A stretch of 59,264 nucleotides of DNA, from positions 1 to 59,264 of the forward strand of contig JANYCN010000014.1 of NCBI GenBank assembly GCA_025360225.1, given 5' to 3'. The translations under genes were made by a program, and so were the position numbers. Positions 43,908 through 53,845 of this stretch are shown in pieces. Below the pieces are notes generated by a model that worked only from the letters and a program-made list of their open reading frames with translations, was not told the DNA's origin and did not search any database. This stretch comes from Actinomycetes bacterium. GTDB lineage: Bacteria > Actinomycetota > Thermoleophilia > Gaiellales > F1-60-MAGs149. Position 1 is the first letter of the stretch; each line of letters opens with the position of its first letter.

Positions 43908-44749
43908 TTACTCGACGTGGTCGGAGACGACCTGTCCGTTGCGGATCACGAGATCGCGGCGGCCGAGGACAATGTCCAGGGTGATCGCGAAGGAGACATC
44001 CTCCTGGCTGACGATCCGAAACCGCGGTTGGCTTGCCGCTTGCAGCTCGTCGACGCGCAGGCCGAGGAAGGGGCCGCTGCGCGCGATCGGCTTCGGAAAG
44101 GACGCTCGTGCGAACCGGTAGCCGTTGTCGTCGTTGATCTTGCCGGTGAAGAGCAGGTTCGTCGCTCCTGGCCCGTCGCTCAGCGGGTCGCCGAGCGTGC
44201 CGCCGACGACGAGCGAGCCGATGAACGACCAGGCAACCGGGCAGTCGACGCCGAACGACGGCGGGTCGAGGGTGAAGTCGATCGAGCCAGCGGCGGCCAG
44301 CGCCCGGTGAGCGCCGCGCAGCCGGCGCGGCCGTAGAAGAAGCCGTCCTTCTCGAGAACGATCCAGAGCTCGCCTGCTCGTTCGAGCGGAAGCTCCCGAG
44401 GATCGGCGGCACGTCGCACGACCCACCTCGAGCTCTCGAGGGCCGCACTCTCGTCGGCTTGGGCATCGGGATACCACGGCAAGAGGCTGACGATCGTGCG
44501 AGCGAGGACGGGCGAGGAGGAGTAGAAGCCCGGAGCGAAGATCGTTGACAGGGAGAAGGGTCTCCGATCGACGGTCGGCAGCAGCGCGCTTGTCGCTGGG
44601 TTGACCGGTTGCGTCCTCGTCGTCTCGCTCTTGCCCGCGTCGTGGTGCTCGCTGCAGGCCGCGAGCGTGAGCGCGAGAGCGAGAGCGACCAGCCAGGCAG
44701 GTCGCGTGGCGCGGATGGTGCCTCGGGCCTTGGCTTTCGTCGTCGTCAC
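43908..44749 (-). pseudogene. Lipoprotein gene split by a frameshift
   Basis: The N-terminal half reads from ATG 44749: signal WLVALALALTLAAC with lipobox Cys near 32, then FSLSTIFAPGFYSSSPVL and LERAGELWIVLEKDGFFYG. Near 44295-44330 the sensible reading jumps frame to AAAGSIDFTLDPPSFGVD, NLLFTGKINDDNGYRF and a C-terminus at 43908. Both halves look like one secreted protein of about 280 residues; the overlap frame gives Arg/Ser-rich nonsense. It may be true decay or a base-call error. It sits 106 bases after the sugar operon's last gene; family not recognised. Confidence 0.65.
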
Positions 44750-44855
44750 ACGGGCGACCGTAACCGAAGGCGAGGCCCGGAGCTGGTGCGTTCACAGCTA
44801 CACGTGGGGAACGGATCGCCGGTGAGAGCTGGCACGTTGCAGAGCCGCGGCGAAC

Positions 44856-45718
44856 CTACCCGGCGAACCGGAGGGCCGGAAGACCCCGCGCCCCCACGTC
44901 GGCGACCAGGAGCGCCCCAGCGAGCGGATCGGCTGCTCGCTCCGCCGACGACATGCCTTCCCACGCCGTCGTGACGTAGAGCCGGTCAAGCGCACGCCCG
45001 CCGAACGCGGGACACGTCGGGCGCGAGGTCGGCGTCGCGAGCCGCGCGAGCAGCGTGCCGTCGGGCGCGTAGCGGCGCACGCACGCGCCCTCCCACATCG
45101 CGACCCAGATCGCACCCTCCGCGTCGACGATCAGCCCGTCGGGAGCGCCGTCGCCGGGTCCGAACACGATGAGGTCGTGGCGCTCGCCAAGCGCGCCCGT
45201 CGCGACGTCGTAGGGGTAGGATCGGATGCACGGATCGCCCGAGTCCACGTAGTAGAGCGTCGCACGATCGAGCGACCATGCGAGCCCGTTCGAGATCGAG
45301 ACGTCCCGGAGCGCGACGGTGAACGACCCATCGGGCTCCACGCGGTGGACGACGCCGCGGCCGGCGACCCCGTCCGTCGCGCAGGTGCCGATCCAGAACC
45401 GCCCGGCCGGGTCACAGGCGCCGTCGTTGAAGCGGGTGTGCGGGGCGAGGTGGAGCGAGAGCTCGGGCCGATCGGCGATGCCGTCGGCATCGAGGAACAC
45501 CAGCCCATCACCCCGCGCAACGACGATCCCGCCGTTGGCGCGCAGGGCGATCGAGCCGACCGGCGCACCGACGTGCAGGACCTCGTGGGTGCCATCCGCC
45601 GCCAGCGCGTGGACGTCGCCCGCCAGGATGTCGACCCAGCGCAGCACGTTGACGCGGTCGTCCCAGAGCGGGCGCTCGGCGAGCTCGACGGGCTCGGCGA
45701 CGGCGACCTCGAACCCGC

Positions 45719-45722
<4 letters not shown>
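44856..45722 (-). CDS. SMP-30/gluconolactonase family lactonase
   Basis: 288 residues, a six-bladed propeller. Metal ligands are suggested by the Glu in AERPLWDD, the Asn in VSISNGLAWSLD and the Asp in GAPDGLIVDAEG, matching Glu18/Asn154/Asp204 of human SMP-30. RFNDGACDPAGRFWIGT is the substrate-side signature. It would open a sugar lactone to the acid. GTG at 45722 overlaps the ABC ATPase stop (GTGA). Between the dehydrogenase and the IlvD/Edd gene product in logic, it supplies the middle step of a sugar-acid route. Confidence 0.88.
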
Positions 45723-46789
<1,067 letters not shown>

Positions 46790-46795
46790 GGGTGA

Positions 46796-47647
46796 CTACT
46801 TTCCAATCCCGGCCGTCAGGCCGTTCACGAGGTAGCGCTGGAAGACGAGGTACACGACGATCGCCGGGATCGCCGAGAGCAGCGACCCGGCCATCAGGAC
46901 GGGGATGTCCGTGGTCCGCCCGGCGGCGAGCGCGCCGAGACCGACCGTGATCGTGCGGTCGTCGAGGTTCTGGAGCAGCAGCAGCCCGACCAGCAGGTCG
47001 TCCCAGATCTGGATGAACTGCAGCACCCCGACCGTCACGATCGCTGGCACCGCCATCGGCAGCGCGATCCGCCGGAAGACCGCCGCGTACGAGAGGCCGT
47101 CGATGATCCCGGCCTCGATCACGTCGTCCGGGAGGCTCCGGAAGTACGCCGTCATCAGGAACGTCGCAAACGGTGTCCCGAGCGCCGCGTACATCAGCAC
47201 CGCGCCGGTGTAGGAGCCGAGCAGCTGCCAGTCCGCGAGGTTGATGAAGGCCGGGATGATGATCGACTGGATCGGGATCATCAGCGCGGCCACGATCGCC
47301 AGGAACACGAAGGTCGCAGCGCGGAACCGCAGCTTCGCGAACGCGAACCCGGCCATCGTCGAGACGAAGACGATGATCGCGATCGAGGCGGTGCAGACGA
47401 CCGTCGAGTTCCACAGCTCGTGGCCGACCGGGAGCGCGTCGAGGAGCTTGCGCCAGCTCACGAGCGAGCGCGGGCCACCGTGCAGGAAGGCGTCGTTGCT
47501 GTGCAGCGACGTGTCGACCATGAACCAGAACGGGTAGAGCATCACGACGGCGATCGCGACCATCAGCGCGAGCAGCAGCGCCGTTCGCCGCCGCGGCCTC
47601 CGCCGCCGCGGCCGCACCGCCACCGCGTTGGCGTCGACCGTCGCCAT
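46796..47647 (-). CDS. Sugar ABC transporter permease (MalG type)
   Basis: 283 residues, six membrane helices. The EAA loop EAGIIDGLSYAAVFRRIALP contacts the ATPase. The N-terminal Arg-rich cytoplasmic tail precedes helix 1 (ALLLALMVAIAVVMLYPFWF). C-terminal RYLVNGLTAGIGK is the classic MalG-type end (VxGLTAGAVKG). It overlaps the upstream permease stop by one base. Confidence 0.92.
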   Translation of the reverse strand: MATVDANAVAVRPRRRRPRRRTALLLALMVAIAVVMLYPFWFMVDTSLHSNDAFLHGGPRSLVSWRKLLDALPVGHELWNSTVVCTASIAIIVFVSTMAGFAFAKLRFRAATFVFLAIVAALMIPIQSIIIPAFINLADWQLLGSYTGAVLMYAALGTPFATFLMTAYFRSLPDDVIEAGIIDGLSYAAVFRRIALPMAVPAIVTVGVLQFIQIWDDLLVGLLLLQNLDDRTITVGLGALAAGRTTDIPVLMAGSLLSAIPAIVVYLVFQRYLVNGLTAGIGK

Positions 47648-48579
47648 CAGTCGTCCGTCCGCAGCAGGCGCACCTGGACGATGCCGATCACCGACATGAT
47701 CAGGAAGAGGATCACGCCGAGCATCGCGCCGGTGCCGAAGTCGGTGTTCGCGAACGCCGTCTGGTAGACGAAGAACTCGAGCGTCGTGGTGCCGAAGCCG
47801 GGGCCGCCGCCCGTCATCACGAAGATCAGCGAGAAGAGCGCCGTGAAGGCGCTGATCAGGGTCATCACGACGGAGAACTGGATGAAGCGCCGCAGCTGCG
47901 GGAGCGTGATCCTCAGGAGGATCTGCCAGCCGCTCGCGCCGTCGACGCGCGCCGCCTCGGCGAGCGACAGGTCAAGGGTCGCCATCCCGGTCAGGAAGAT
48001 GATCGTGTTCGTCCCGACCATCGACCAGACGAACGTGATCGCGACCGCGAACAGCGCCGACCGCTCGCTCGAGAGGAGGTCGGTGTGGATCGCTCCCAGC
48101 CCGACGGCCTGCAGGATCCCGTTCAGCGATCCCTCGGCCGCGAAGAAGCGCAGCGCGACCATCCCGATCACGACCCACGAGATCGCCGTCGGCAGGAAGT
48201 AGATCGAGCGGAACACGCGCCACCCCGGCACCCGCGCGTTCAGCAGCACGGCGATCCCGAACGGGATCGCGACCGCGACGGGCACCGCGAGCAGCAGCAG
48301 GCCGTTGTTCTGCAACACCCGCCAGAAGAACGGGTTGTGCAGCTCGTGGGTGTACGTGGAGGGTCCGATCCAGGTCGTGGTGAGGCCGTCCCACTGCGTC
48401 ATCGAGTAGTAGACGGCCTCGATGATCGGCCCGCCGAGCAGCACGGCGACGAGCAGGAACGCCGGCGCGGCCATCGCGATCCCGACGCGGGCGCGCTGCC
48501 GCTGCAGGGCCGTGCGCCGCGGCCCGGTCGGGGCCGGCGGCAGGTCGGCGTGCGCGATCGTGGAGGCGGCCTGGGTCAC
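47647..48579 (-). CDS. Sugar ABC transporter permease (MalF type)
   Basis: 310 residues, six membrane helices. The EAA motif EAARVDGASGWQILLRITLPQLR is intact. The periplasmic loop after helix 1 (YYSMTQWDGLTTTWIGPSTYTH) is usual for MalF/UgpA-like CUT1 proteins. It pairs with the MalG-type gene downstream and the binding protein 67 bases upstream. Confidence 0.92.
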   Translation of the reverse strand: MTQAASTIAHADLPPAPTGPRRTALQRQRARVGIAMAAPAFLLVAVLLGGPIIEAVYYSMTQWDGLTTTWIGPSTYTHELHNPFFWRVLQNNGLLLLAVPVAVAIPFGIAVLLNARVPGWRVFRSIYFLPTAISWVVIGMVALRFFAAEGSLNGILQAVGLGAIHTDLLSSERSALFAVAITFVWSMVGTNTIIFLTGMATLDLSLAEAARVDGASGWQILLRITLPQLRRFIQFSVVMTLISAFTALFSLIFVMTGGGPGFGTTTLEFFVYQTAFANTDFGTGAMLGVILFLIMSVIGIVQVRLLRTDD

Positions 48580-48646
48580 GGAGAAGGTGATCGTACCGGC
48601 GGGGTCGCGCGCCGCGATTGGAGCGCGACCCCGCCGACGATGCGCC

Positions 48647-49975
48647 CTACTTGTACTCGGTGCCGCGGTTCGCCTCGGGGAGCTGGTCCCAGGCAGACTT
48701 CAGCTGCCCGAGCCCGTCGCTAACCGACGTCTTGCCGGCGAGCACGCTCGGGAGGATCTTCGAGCCGGCGTCGACGACGCCACCCTGCACGACGTTATCG
48801 AGCATCGGTAGCCGGATGAAGCCCTGCGTGCCGCCCAGGTCGAGCATCTGCTGGTTGAGGGCGTTCGTCGTCGTCGAGCCGTTCACCGCCGGGATCAGGC
48901 CATCGTTGTTCACGATCGCGACGGCGTCCGGGGTCGCCAGCCACGCGAAGAAGTCGGCGACGTCCTTCTGGTGCTGGGAGTAGCTCGTCATCGCGTAGCC
49001 GTCACCGGGGAAGTCGACGACGCTCTTCGCCGGGGTGTCCGAGAACGGGGGAACGAACGCGGCGACGCTCGTCTTGAGCTTGTCGGTGAACAGCTGGCTG
49101 TCCCACGTCCCGTCGACGATCATCGCGGCCTTGCCGGAGGTGAAGTCGTCGATGTTGTTGGTCTTCGTGAGGACGTCCTGGTTCGTGCAGCCCTTCGAGT
49201 ACATCTGCGTCCACTTCGTGAAGGCGGCGGTCATCGCCGGCGAGTTCCACGCCACGGTGCCGCTGTAGACGTCCTTCCACTGCGCGAGCGAGAACGCGCC
49301 ACCCAGGATGTAGCTCGCATCCTCCCACGGGTAGAACACGGCCCCGAGCGCCTGGCCACCGTTGCCGTAGACGATCGGCGTGTAGCCCGCGCTCTTCAGC
49401 TTCCCGCACGCTGCGAACAGCTCGTCCCACGTCGTCGGGACGGCCGCGACGCCCGCCTTCGCGAAGGCGTCCTTGTTGTAGAACCCGATGTAGAACTGCG
49501 TCTGGAACGGCATCACGTACGCGCCGTTCGCCTTGTCGAACCCGTCCGACGTCCACTCCGTGCCCTTCACCGTTGCGAGCGTGGCGTCCGGGACGAGGCC
49601 CTTCAGGTTCTGCAGGTAGCTCTTGTACTTGAGCGTGAACAGGCCCGACCACATCACGGCCATGTCGGGTCCGGTCTTCGAGACGGCGGCGGCCTGCAGG
49701 AGCGCGAAGTAGTTGTCCGCGGGCTGGCTCACGACCTTGATCGTGACGTTCGGATGGGCCTTCATGTAGCCGGCAACGAGGTCGTGCGTCGCCTTGCCAC
49801 TGCCGTTGTCACCGTAGTTGTGCCAGAGCGTCAGCGTGACGGGCGCGGGCGCCGACGTCGACGCTCCGCCGGACGTGTCCGTGGTCGCGCTCGGGGTCGT
49901 GGTGCTCGAGCCTCCGCAGGCGGCCAAAACGGCCGCACAGGCGACGGCGGCCCCGCCGATCAGCGTTCTCCTCAT
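48647..49975 (-). CDS. Sugar-binding lipoprotein of the CUT1 ABC transporter
   Basis: 442 residues. The signal peptide ends in the lipobox LAAC (Cys20), followed by a Ser/Thr-rich linker. VTLTLWHNYGDNG and the TWDELFAACGKLKSAGYTPI and AAMIVDGTWDS segments are typical extracellular solute-binding family 1 text. The ATG at 49975 has AGGAGG eight bases upstream. It captures a mono- or oligosaccharide; the identity cannot be read. It is the fourth gene of the operon. Confidence 0.92.
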   Translation of the reverse strand: MRRTLIGGAAVACAAVLAACGGSSTTTPSATTDTSGGASTSAPAPVTLTLWHNYGDNGSGKATHDLVAGYMKAHPNVTIKVVSQPADNYFALLQAAAVSKTGPDMAVMWSGLFTLKYKSYLQNLKGLVPDATLATVKGTEWTSDGFDKANGAYVMPFQTQFYIGFYNKDAFAKAGVAAVPTTWDELFAACGKLKSAGYTPIVYGNGGQALGAVFYPWEDASYILGGAFSLAQWKDVYSGTVAWNSPAMTAAFTKWTQMYSKGCTNQDVLTKTNNIDDFTSGKAAMIVDGTWDSQLFTDKLKTSVAAFVPPFSDTPAKSVVDFPGDGYAMTSYSQHQKDVADFFAWLATPDAVAIVNNDGLIPAVNGSTTTNALNQQMLDLGGTQGFIRLPMLDNVVQGGVVDAGSKILPSVLAGKTSVSDGLGQLKSAWDQLPEANRGTEYK

Positions 49976-50003
49976 CGTTCCTCCTCCTCGTGGTTTCGAA
50001 CGA

Positions 50004-51728
50004 TCACGACCGGCCAATCACGGGCGGGACGAACCTGCGCTCCTGCGCGGTCGTGCCACGCAGGAAGTCGAGGTCGCAGCCGAGGTCGGCCTGGGTGACG
50101 TGCTTCTGGTAGAGCGCCGGCCAGCCACGCAGGTGCGGCGAGACCGGTGGCGTCCAGGCGGCGCGGCGCCGGGCGAGCTCGGCGTCTGCGACGTCGAGGT
50201 CGAGCGTCCCGGCGGCGACGTCGAGGACGATCGGATCGCCGTCCTCGACCAGCGCGAGCGGGCCACCGACGCCCGCCTCCGGCGCGACGTGCAGAACGCA
50301 CGTCCCGTACGACGTGCCGCTCATCCGTGCGTCGGTGATGCGCACCATGTCGCGGACGCCCTCCGCCGCGAGCCGGGTCGGGATCGGGATCTGGCCCCAC
50401 TCCGGCATCCCGGGCACGGCAACCGGCCCGGCCCCCGAGAGGACCAGCACGGTGTCCGCCGTCACCGGCAGTGCGGGGTCGTCGATCCGCTCCCGCATCT
50501 CCGCGTACGAGCGGAACACGAGCGCCGGCCCGCGGTGCGAGAACAGCTCGCCGGACGCCGCCGACGTCTTCAGCAGCGCCCCGCCGGGCGCGAGCGAGCC
50601 ACGGAGGACGGCGAACGCTCCGTCGCTCGCCAGCGGGACAGCCCGGCCGAGGATCGCCGGGCCAGTCGACCAGGCATCAGCGCTCTCCTCCTGCCACGTC
50701 CGCCCGGACGCGGTCGGCGCGTCGAGCTCGAAGCACGCCGCAAGCTCCCGCACGAGCGCCGGCACGCCGCCCGCCTCGTCGAACTCCTGGATCAGGTACG
50801 TGCCCGACGGCTCGACGTCGGCGACAACCGGGACGCCCCGGCCGAGCCGTCCGACATCGTCGAGGGTCAGGCTCGCGCCGGTGCGTCCGGCGATCGCGAG
50901 CAGGTGCAGCACGACGTTCGTCGAGCCGCCGACGGCGTGCAGCCCGACGACGGCGTTGCGGAACGCGCGATCGTCGAGGATTGCCGACGGGCGGACGTCG
51001 TCGCTGACCATCGCCACGATCCGCTCGCCAGCCGCCCGTGCGGACGCGGCGCGGGCCGGATCGTCCGCGGGGATCGTCGCGCTCCCGGGCAGCGCGAGCC
51101 CGAGTAGCTCCGTCACGATCGCCATGCTGGAGGCCGTCCCCATCGTGTTACACGATCCGACGCCGCACGCCAGGCAGGCCTCGAAGGCGTTCCACTCCTC
51201 GTCGCTGATCACGCCCGAGCGGTGGTCGTCCCAGGCCCGCCAGAGGTCGGTTCCGGTGCCGACGCGCCGCCCCTTGAACTCGGCGACGGGACGCGCGCCG
51301 GCCGTCACGACGAGCGTCGGGAGGTCGGCGCTGACGGCGCCCATGATCGCGCCGGGCACGGACTTGTCGCAGTTCGCCAGCAGCACGACGCCGTCCAACG
51401 GGTACGAGCGAAGGTACTCCTCAACCTCGATCGAGAGCAGGTTGCGGTAGAGCATCGCAGACGGCTTCATCAGGTCCTCGCCGAGGCTCATCACGCCGAA
51501 CACCATCGGGATCCCTCCCGCCGCGCGCACGCCGTCGGCAACGACGGACGCGAGCGCCGTCAGCGGCAGGTTGCACGGGTTCAGGTCAGACGCCGAGTTC
51601 GCGATCCCGATCACCGGCCGCGCCTCGGACGGGTCGAGGACGAGGCCCGCGGCCCGCACGGCGACCCGGTGCAGCACCGCGACCTCGTCGTCGCCCTGGA
51701 ACCACTCGCTGGAGCGCAGGGGGCTCAT
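50004..51728 (-). CDS. Sugar-acid dehydratase, IlvD/Edd family
   Basis: 574 residues. Fe-S cysteines are visible in LLANCDKSVPG and ACGVGSCNTMGTASSM. RMSGTSYGTCVLHVAPEA near residue 470 is typical of pentonate/hexonate dehydratases rather than branched-chain IlvD. The reaction would convert an aldonic acid to the 2-keto-3-deoxy acid. ATG at 51728 overlaps the U32-like gene's stop as ATGA. The protein carries no signal. Its place after a lactonase and beside a transporter fits a non-phosphorylating sugar route. Confidence 0.88.
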   Translation of the reverse strand: MSPLRSSEWFQGDDEVAVLHRVAVRAAGLVLDPSEARPVIGIANSASDLNPCNLPLTALASVVADGVRAAGGIPMVFGVMSLGEDLMKPSAMLYRNLLSIEVEEYLRSYPLDGVVLLANCDKSVPGAIMGAVSADLPTLVVTAGARPVAEFKGRRVGTGTDLWRAWDDHRSGVISDEEWNAFEACLACGVGSCNTMGTASSMAIVTELLGLALPGSATIPADDPARAASARAAGERIVAMVSDDVRPSAILDDRAFRNAVVGLHAVGGSTNVVLHLLAIAGRTGASLTLDDVGRLGRGVPVVADVEPSGTYLIQEFDEAGGVPALVRELAACFELDAPTASGRTWQEESADAWSTGPAILGRAVPLASDGAFAVLRGSLAPGGALLKTSAASGELFSHRGPALVFRSYAEMRERIDDPALPVTADTVLVLSGAGPVAVPGMPEWGQIPIPTRLAAEGVRDMVRITDARMSGTSYGTCVLHVAPEAGVGGPLALVEDGDPIVLDVAAGTLDLDVADAELARRRAAWTPPVSPHLRGWPALYQKHVTQADLGCDLDFLRGTTAQERRFVPPVIGRS

Positions 51729-52648
51729 CGAACCTTCGGGATCCCGAGCCCACGAGCACCGGGGCCTGACTGCACGAGGTCGCCCGCTCCCCGCGCGGCC
51801 CACTCAAGCGCGATCTCGACGCGCCTGACCTTCTCCCGCGCGATCGCGATCGCGTCCGCCTCGATGTGGCCGCCGGACGGGTACAGCAGCCGCGAGTTGC
51901 GCAGACCGAACTTCGCGTAGAGCGGTGCCGCGACCGTGACGATGTCGGCGAGCTGCTCGCCGCGCACGACACCGCCGAGCGCGTCGGGAGCCTCCAGATA
52001 CAGGTCGAGAGGGATCGCCACGGCGGCGCGGATGTCCGCCAGCTCGGCGAGCGTGAGGTCGGTCGGCAGGTTGATGGTGCCCGCGCCGAGATCGACGAGC
52101 ACGGCCGCCGAGGCCGGGTTAGACGGAGCGAGCAGCACGGAGACCTTCCAGACCACGTCGGCCGGCACGTCGCCGGCAGACTGTGCCCGCGCGAGCAGGC
52201 GGAGCAGCCCGAGGTCGGCGATGAGGAAGCCGCGGATGCCGTTCTCGACGGCGCGCAGGACGTCCTCGACGGCGTACCGGAGCTGGCGCATCCCGCGAAT
52301 CCCTCCGGCCACGGCGCCGCCGTCAGGAGCCCGCGACATCGCGTGGATCCCCCACTCCTCACGCGGCCCGACGAAGAGCGACACCTCGAGGCCGGCGTCC
52401 GCGGCGATCCGCGCCATCTCGCGCTGCTCCCCCTCCGAGAGGAGCATCGCACCCGAGCCCTGCGAGACCCGGTTCACGGTCACGCCGCGCGCCCCCGCCT
52501 CTGCCACGACGGCGGCGAGGACCGCGGGGCCCTCGACGGACGGGATCTCGACCCGGAAGTGGGCGCCGTCCGGGAAGCGGCTCGCGCTTGCCGGCGGGAG
52601 CAGCTCGGCCGGAAGGCCAGCGGTCGCGATCAGGTCGTCTGCGCGCAT
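51725..52648 (-). CDS. TIM-barrel protein, U32-peptidase-like, in sugar-acid operon
   Basis: 307 residues, no signal. A repeated beta-alpha pattern (AVVAEAGARGVTVNRVS, ARIAADAGLEVSLFVGP, VENGIRGFLIADLGLL, AVLVDLGAGTINLPT, IPLDLYLEAP) suggests a barrel. YAKFGLRN, with the following PSGGHIEADA, recalls proteins annotated as U32 peptidases in actinobacteria; this comes from memory and is not certain. It is coupled to the dehydratase (ATGA). True U32 proteases make no sense here, so a sugar-acid lyase or aldolase role is worth testing. Confidence 0.55.
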   Translation of the reverse strand: MRADDLIATAGLPAELLPPASASRFPDGAHFRVEIPSVEGPAVLAAVVAEAGARGVTVNRVSQGSGAMLLSEGEQREMARIAADAGLEVSLFVGPREEWGIHAMSRAPDGGAVAGGIRGMRQLRYAVEDVLRAVENGIRGFLIADLGLLRLLARAQSAGDVPADVVWKVSVLLAPSNPASAAVLVDLGAGTINLPTDLTLAELADIRAAVAIPLDLYLEAPDALGGVVRGEQLADIVTVAAPLYAKFGLRNSRLLYPSGGHIEADAIAIAREKVRRVEIALEWAARGAGDLVQSGPGARGLGIPKVR

Positions 52649-52663
52649 CGTCGTTCCATCCTC

Positions 52664-53800
52664 TCAGCCGACCCGCAGGACCGCGGGCCGTGCGGGCAAC
52701 AGGTCGTCGGCCGCCGGCCACGTGCCGGTGGTCGTCACGAGCTCGAGGGAACCGCCAGCGCCGACGAGGAAGGTGTCCTCGTCCTTCGCACCGCCCGCGA
52801 GGCTCGGGTTCCAGGCGAGCGCCACCCCGGCAGCCACCGGCTCGCCCCACCAGGCGCTCGCGGTCGCACAGGGAGCGATCTCGAACTCGCGCTGCGCGTA
52901 GCCGATCGGCCCGCCCTGGTAGTGAGACCGCCACGCGCCATCGGCACCCTCGAGCAGGTAGGCCCGGTCGAGCGCCAGCAGGGCGTCGCCGTAGGTCGAG
53001 CCGGCGCTTCCGCCAGCAAGCGTCGCACGGTGGATCCGACGGCAGCAGGACAGGGATTCCTCGAGCGCGGCGTGCGGCGTGCTCGCGGCGTGCCGGCTGA
53101 GGGCAACGTGCAGGCCGCCACGGCGTGCGACGAGCACGGCCATCACCGTCCGCTCGGGACGCGACCCGTTCGCGACCGGGTGGCGGAACCGGGCGAGCCG
53201 GTCGTCGCCACCGACCAGCAGCACCGGCGCGTCCGCGCCGGAGGCCTCGATCTCGGCGACGATCCGAGCGGCGATCACGGTGTCCGGCTCGCCCGGCTCC
53301 CACGCGCGCAGCGCCCCCTCGACGGCGGCGGCGGCGTCGCGTCCGAGCTCGCGCAGGTCGTCCTGCTCGGCCAGCGAGAGCGGCAACCGCACCCGGCAGA
53401 GCTCGTGGTCGAGGTCGACGCCAAACGCCGGGTGGCCGTCGCTGCCGATCACGCCCGCCGGCGCGTCAAGCCATTCACAGGCCGCCCGGGCGAACGAGCC
53501 CGCGTCCCACCAGGGGACGGCGATGACCTCGACGCCGGCGGGCGCGAGCTCGGCGACGATCCGATCGTGCTCGACGTCGGTCGTCAGCACCGCGTACCCG
53601 CCCTCGCCGACGACGACCCAGACCGTGTCGAGCGCAGCGGTGCGGTCGATCGGCGGGTTCATTCCTCCGCTCGCCCAGGCGACCGGGCCGGGCCGCGTCA
53701 GGACCGCACCGGCGGTGCCAGCACGAGCGGTCACGGCACGCACGCGCTCGAGCGCCGATGAGCGGCGGGCCTCGTTGCGCTGACGGTCGTTGGAAGGCAC
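52664..53800 (-). CDS. M24 (pita-bread) peptidase homolog, metal ligands apparently missing
   Basis: 378 residues. The N-terminal domain (about 1-140) is creatinase/prolidase-like (PGPVAWASGGMNPPID). The C-terminal half follows the M24 layout: RFRHPVANGSRPERTVMAVLVARRGGL, then a region with SHYQGGPIGYAQREFE and VALAWNPSLAGGAKDED. Where active enzymes have two Asp ligands in VDxGxxxxGYxxDxTR, this one has MAVLVARRGG, so it looks catalytically altered. It is first gene of the operon, and its start is 45 bases from the divergent IclR gene. Its job is unknown. Confidence 0.65.
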   Translation of the reverse strand: MPSNDRQRNEARRSSALERVRAVTARAGTAGAVLTRPGPVAWASGGMNPPIDRTAALDTVWVVVGEGGYAVLTTDVEHDRIVAELAPAGVEVIAVPWWDAGSFARAACEWLDAPAGVIGSDGHPAFGVDLDHELCRVRLPLSLAEQDDLRELGRDAAAAVEGALRAWEPGEPDTVIAARIVAEIEASGADAPVLLVGGDDRLARFRHPVANGSRPERTVMAVLVARRGGLHVALSRHAASTPHAALEESLSCCRRIHRATLAGGSAGSTYGDALLALDRAYLLEGADGAWRSHYQGGPIGYAQREFEIAPCATASAWWGEPVAAGVALAWNPSLAGGAKDEDTFLVGAGGSLELVTTTGTWPAADDLLPARPAVLRVG

Positions 53801-53828
53801 GGATCCGATCTGTTAGTGTTCTGCTGTG

Positions 53829-53843
53829 CCGAACATCGTTCGG
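53829..53843. promoter_or_regulatory. Palindrome, candidate IclR operator
   Basis: Perfect inverted repeat CCGAAC-ATC-GTTCGG in the 45-base gap between the divergent operon start (53800) and the IclR ATG (53846). IclR-type regulators bind short palindromes of this size, usually in their own divergent promoters. The match to this regulator is inference. Confidence 0.55.
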
Positions 53844-53845
53844 AC

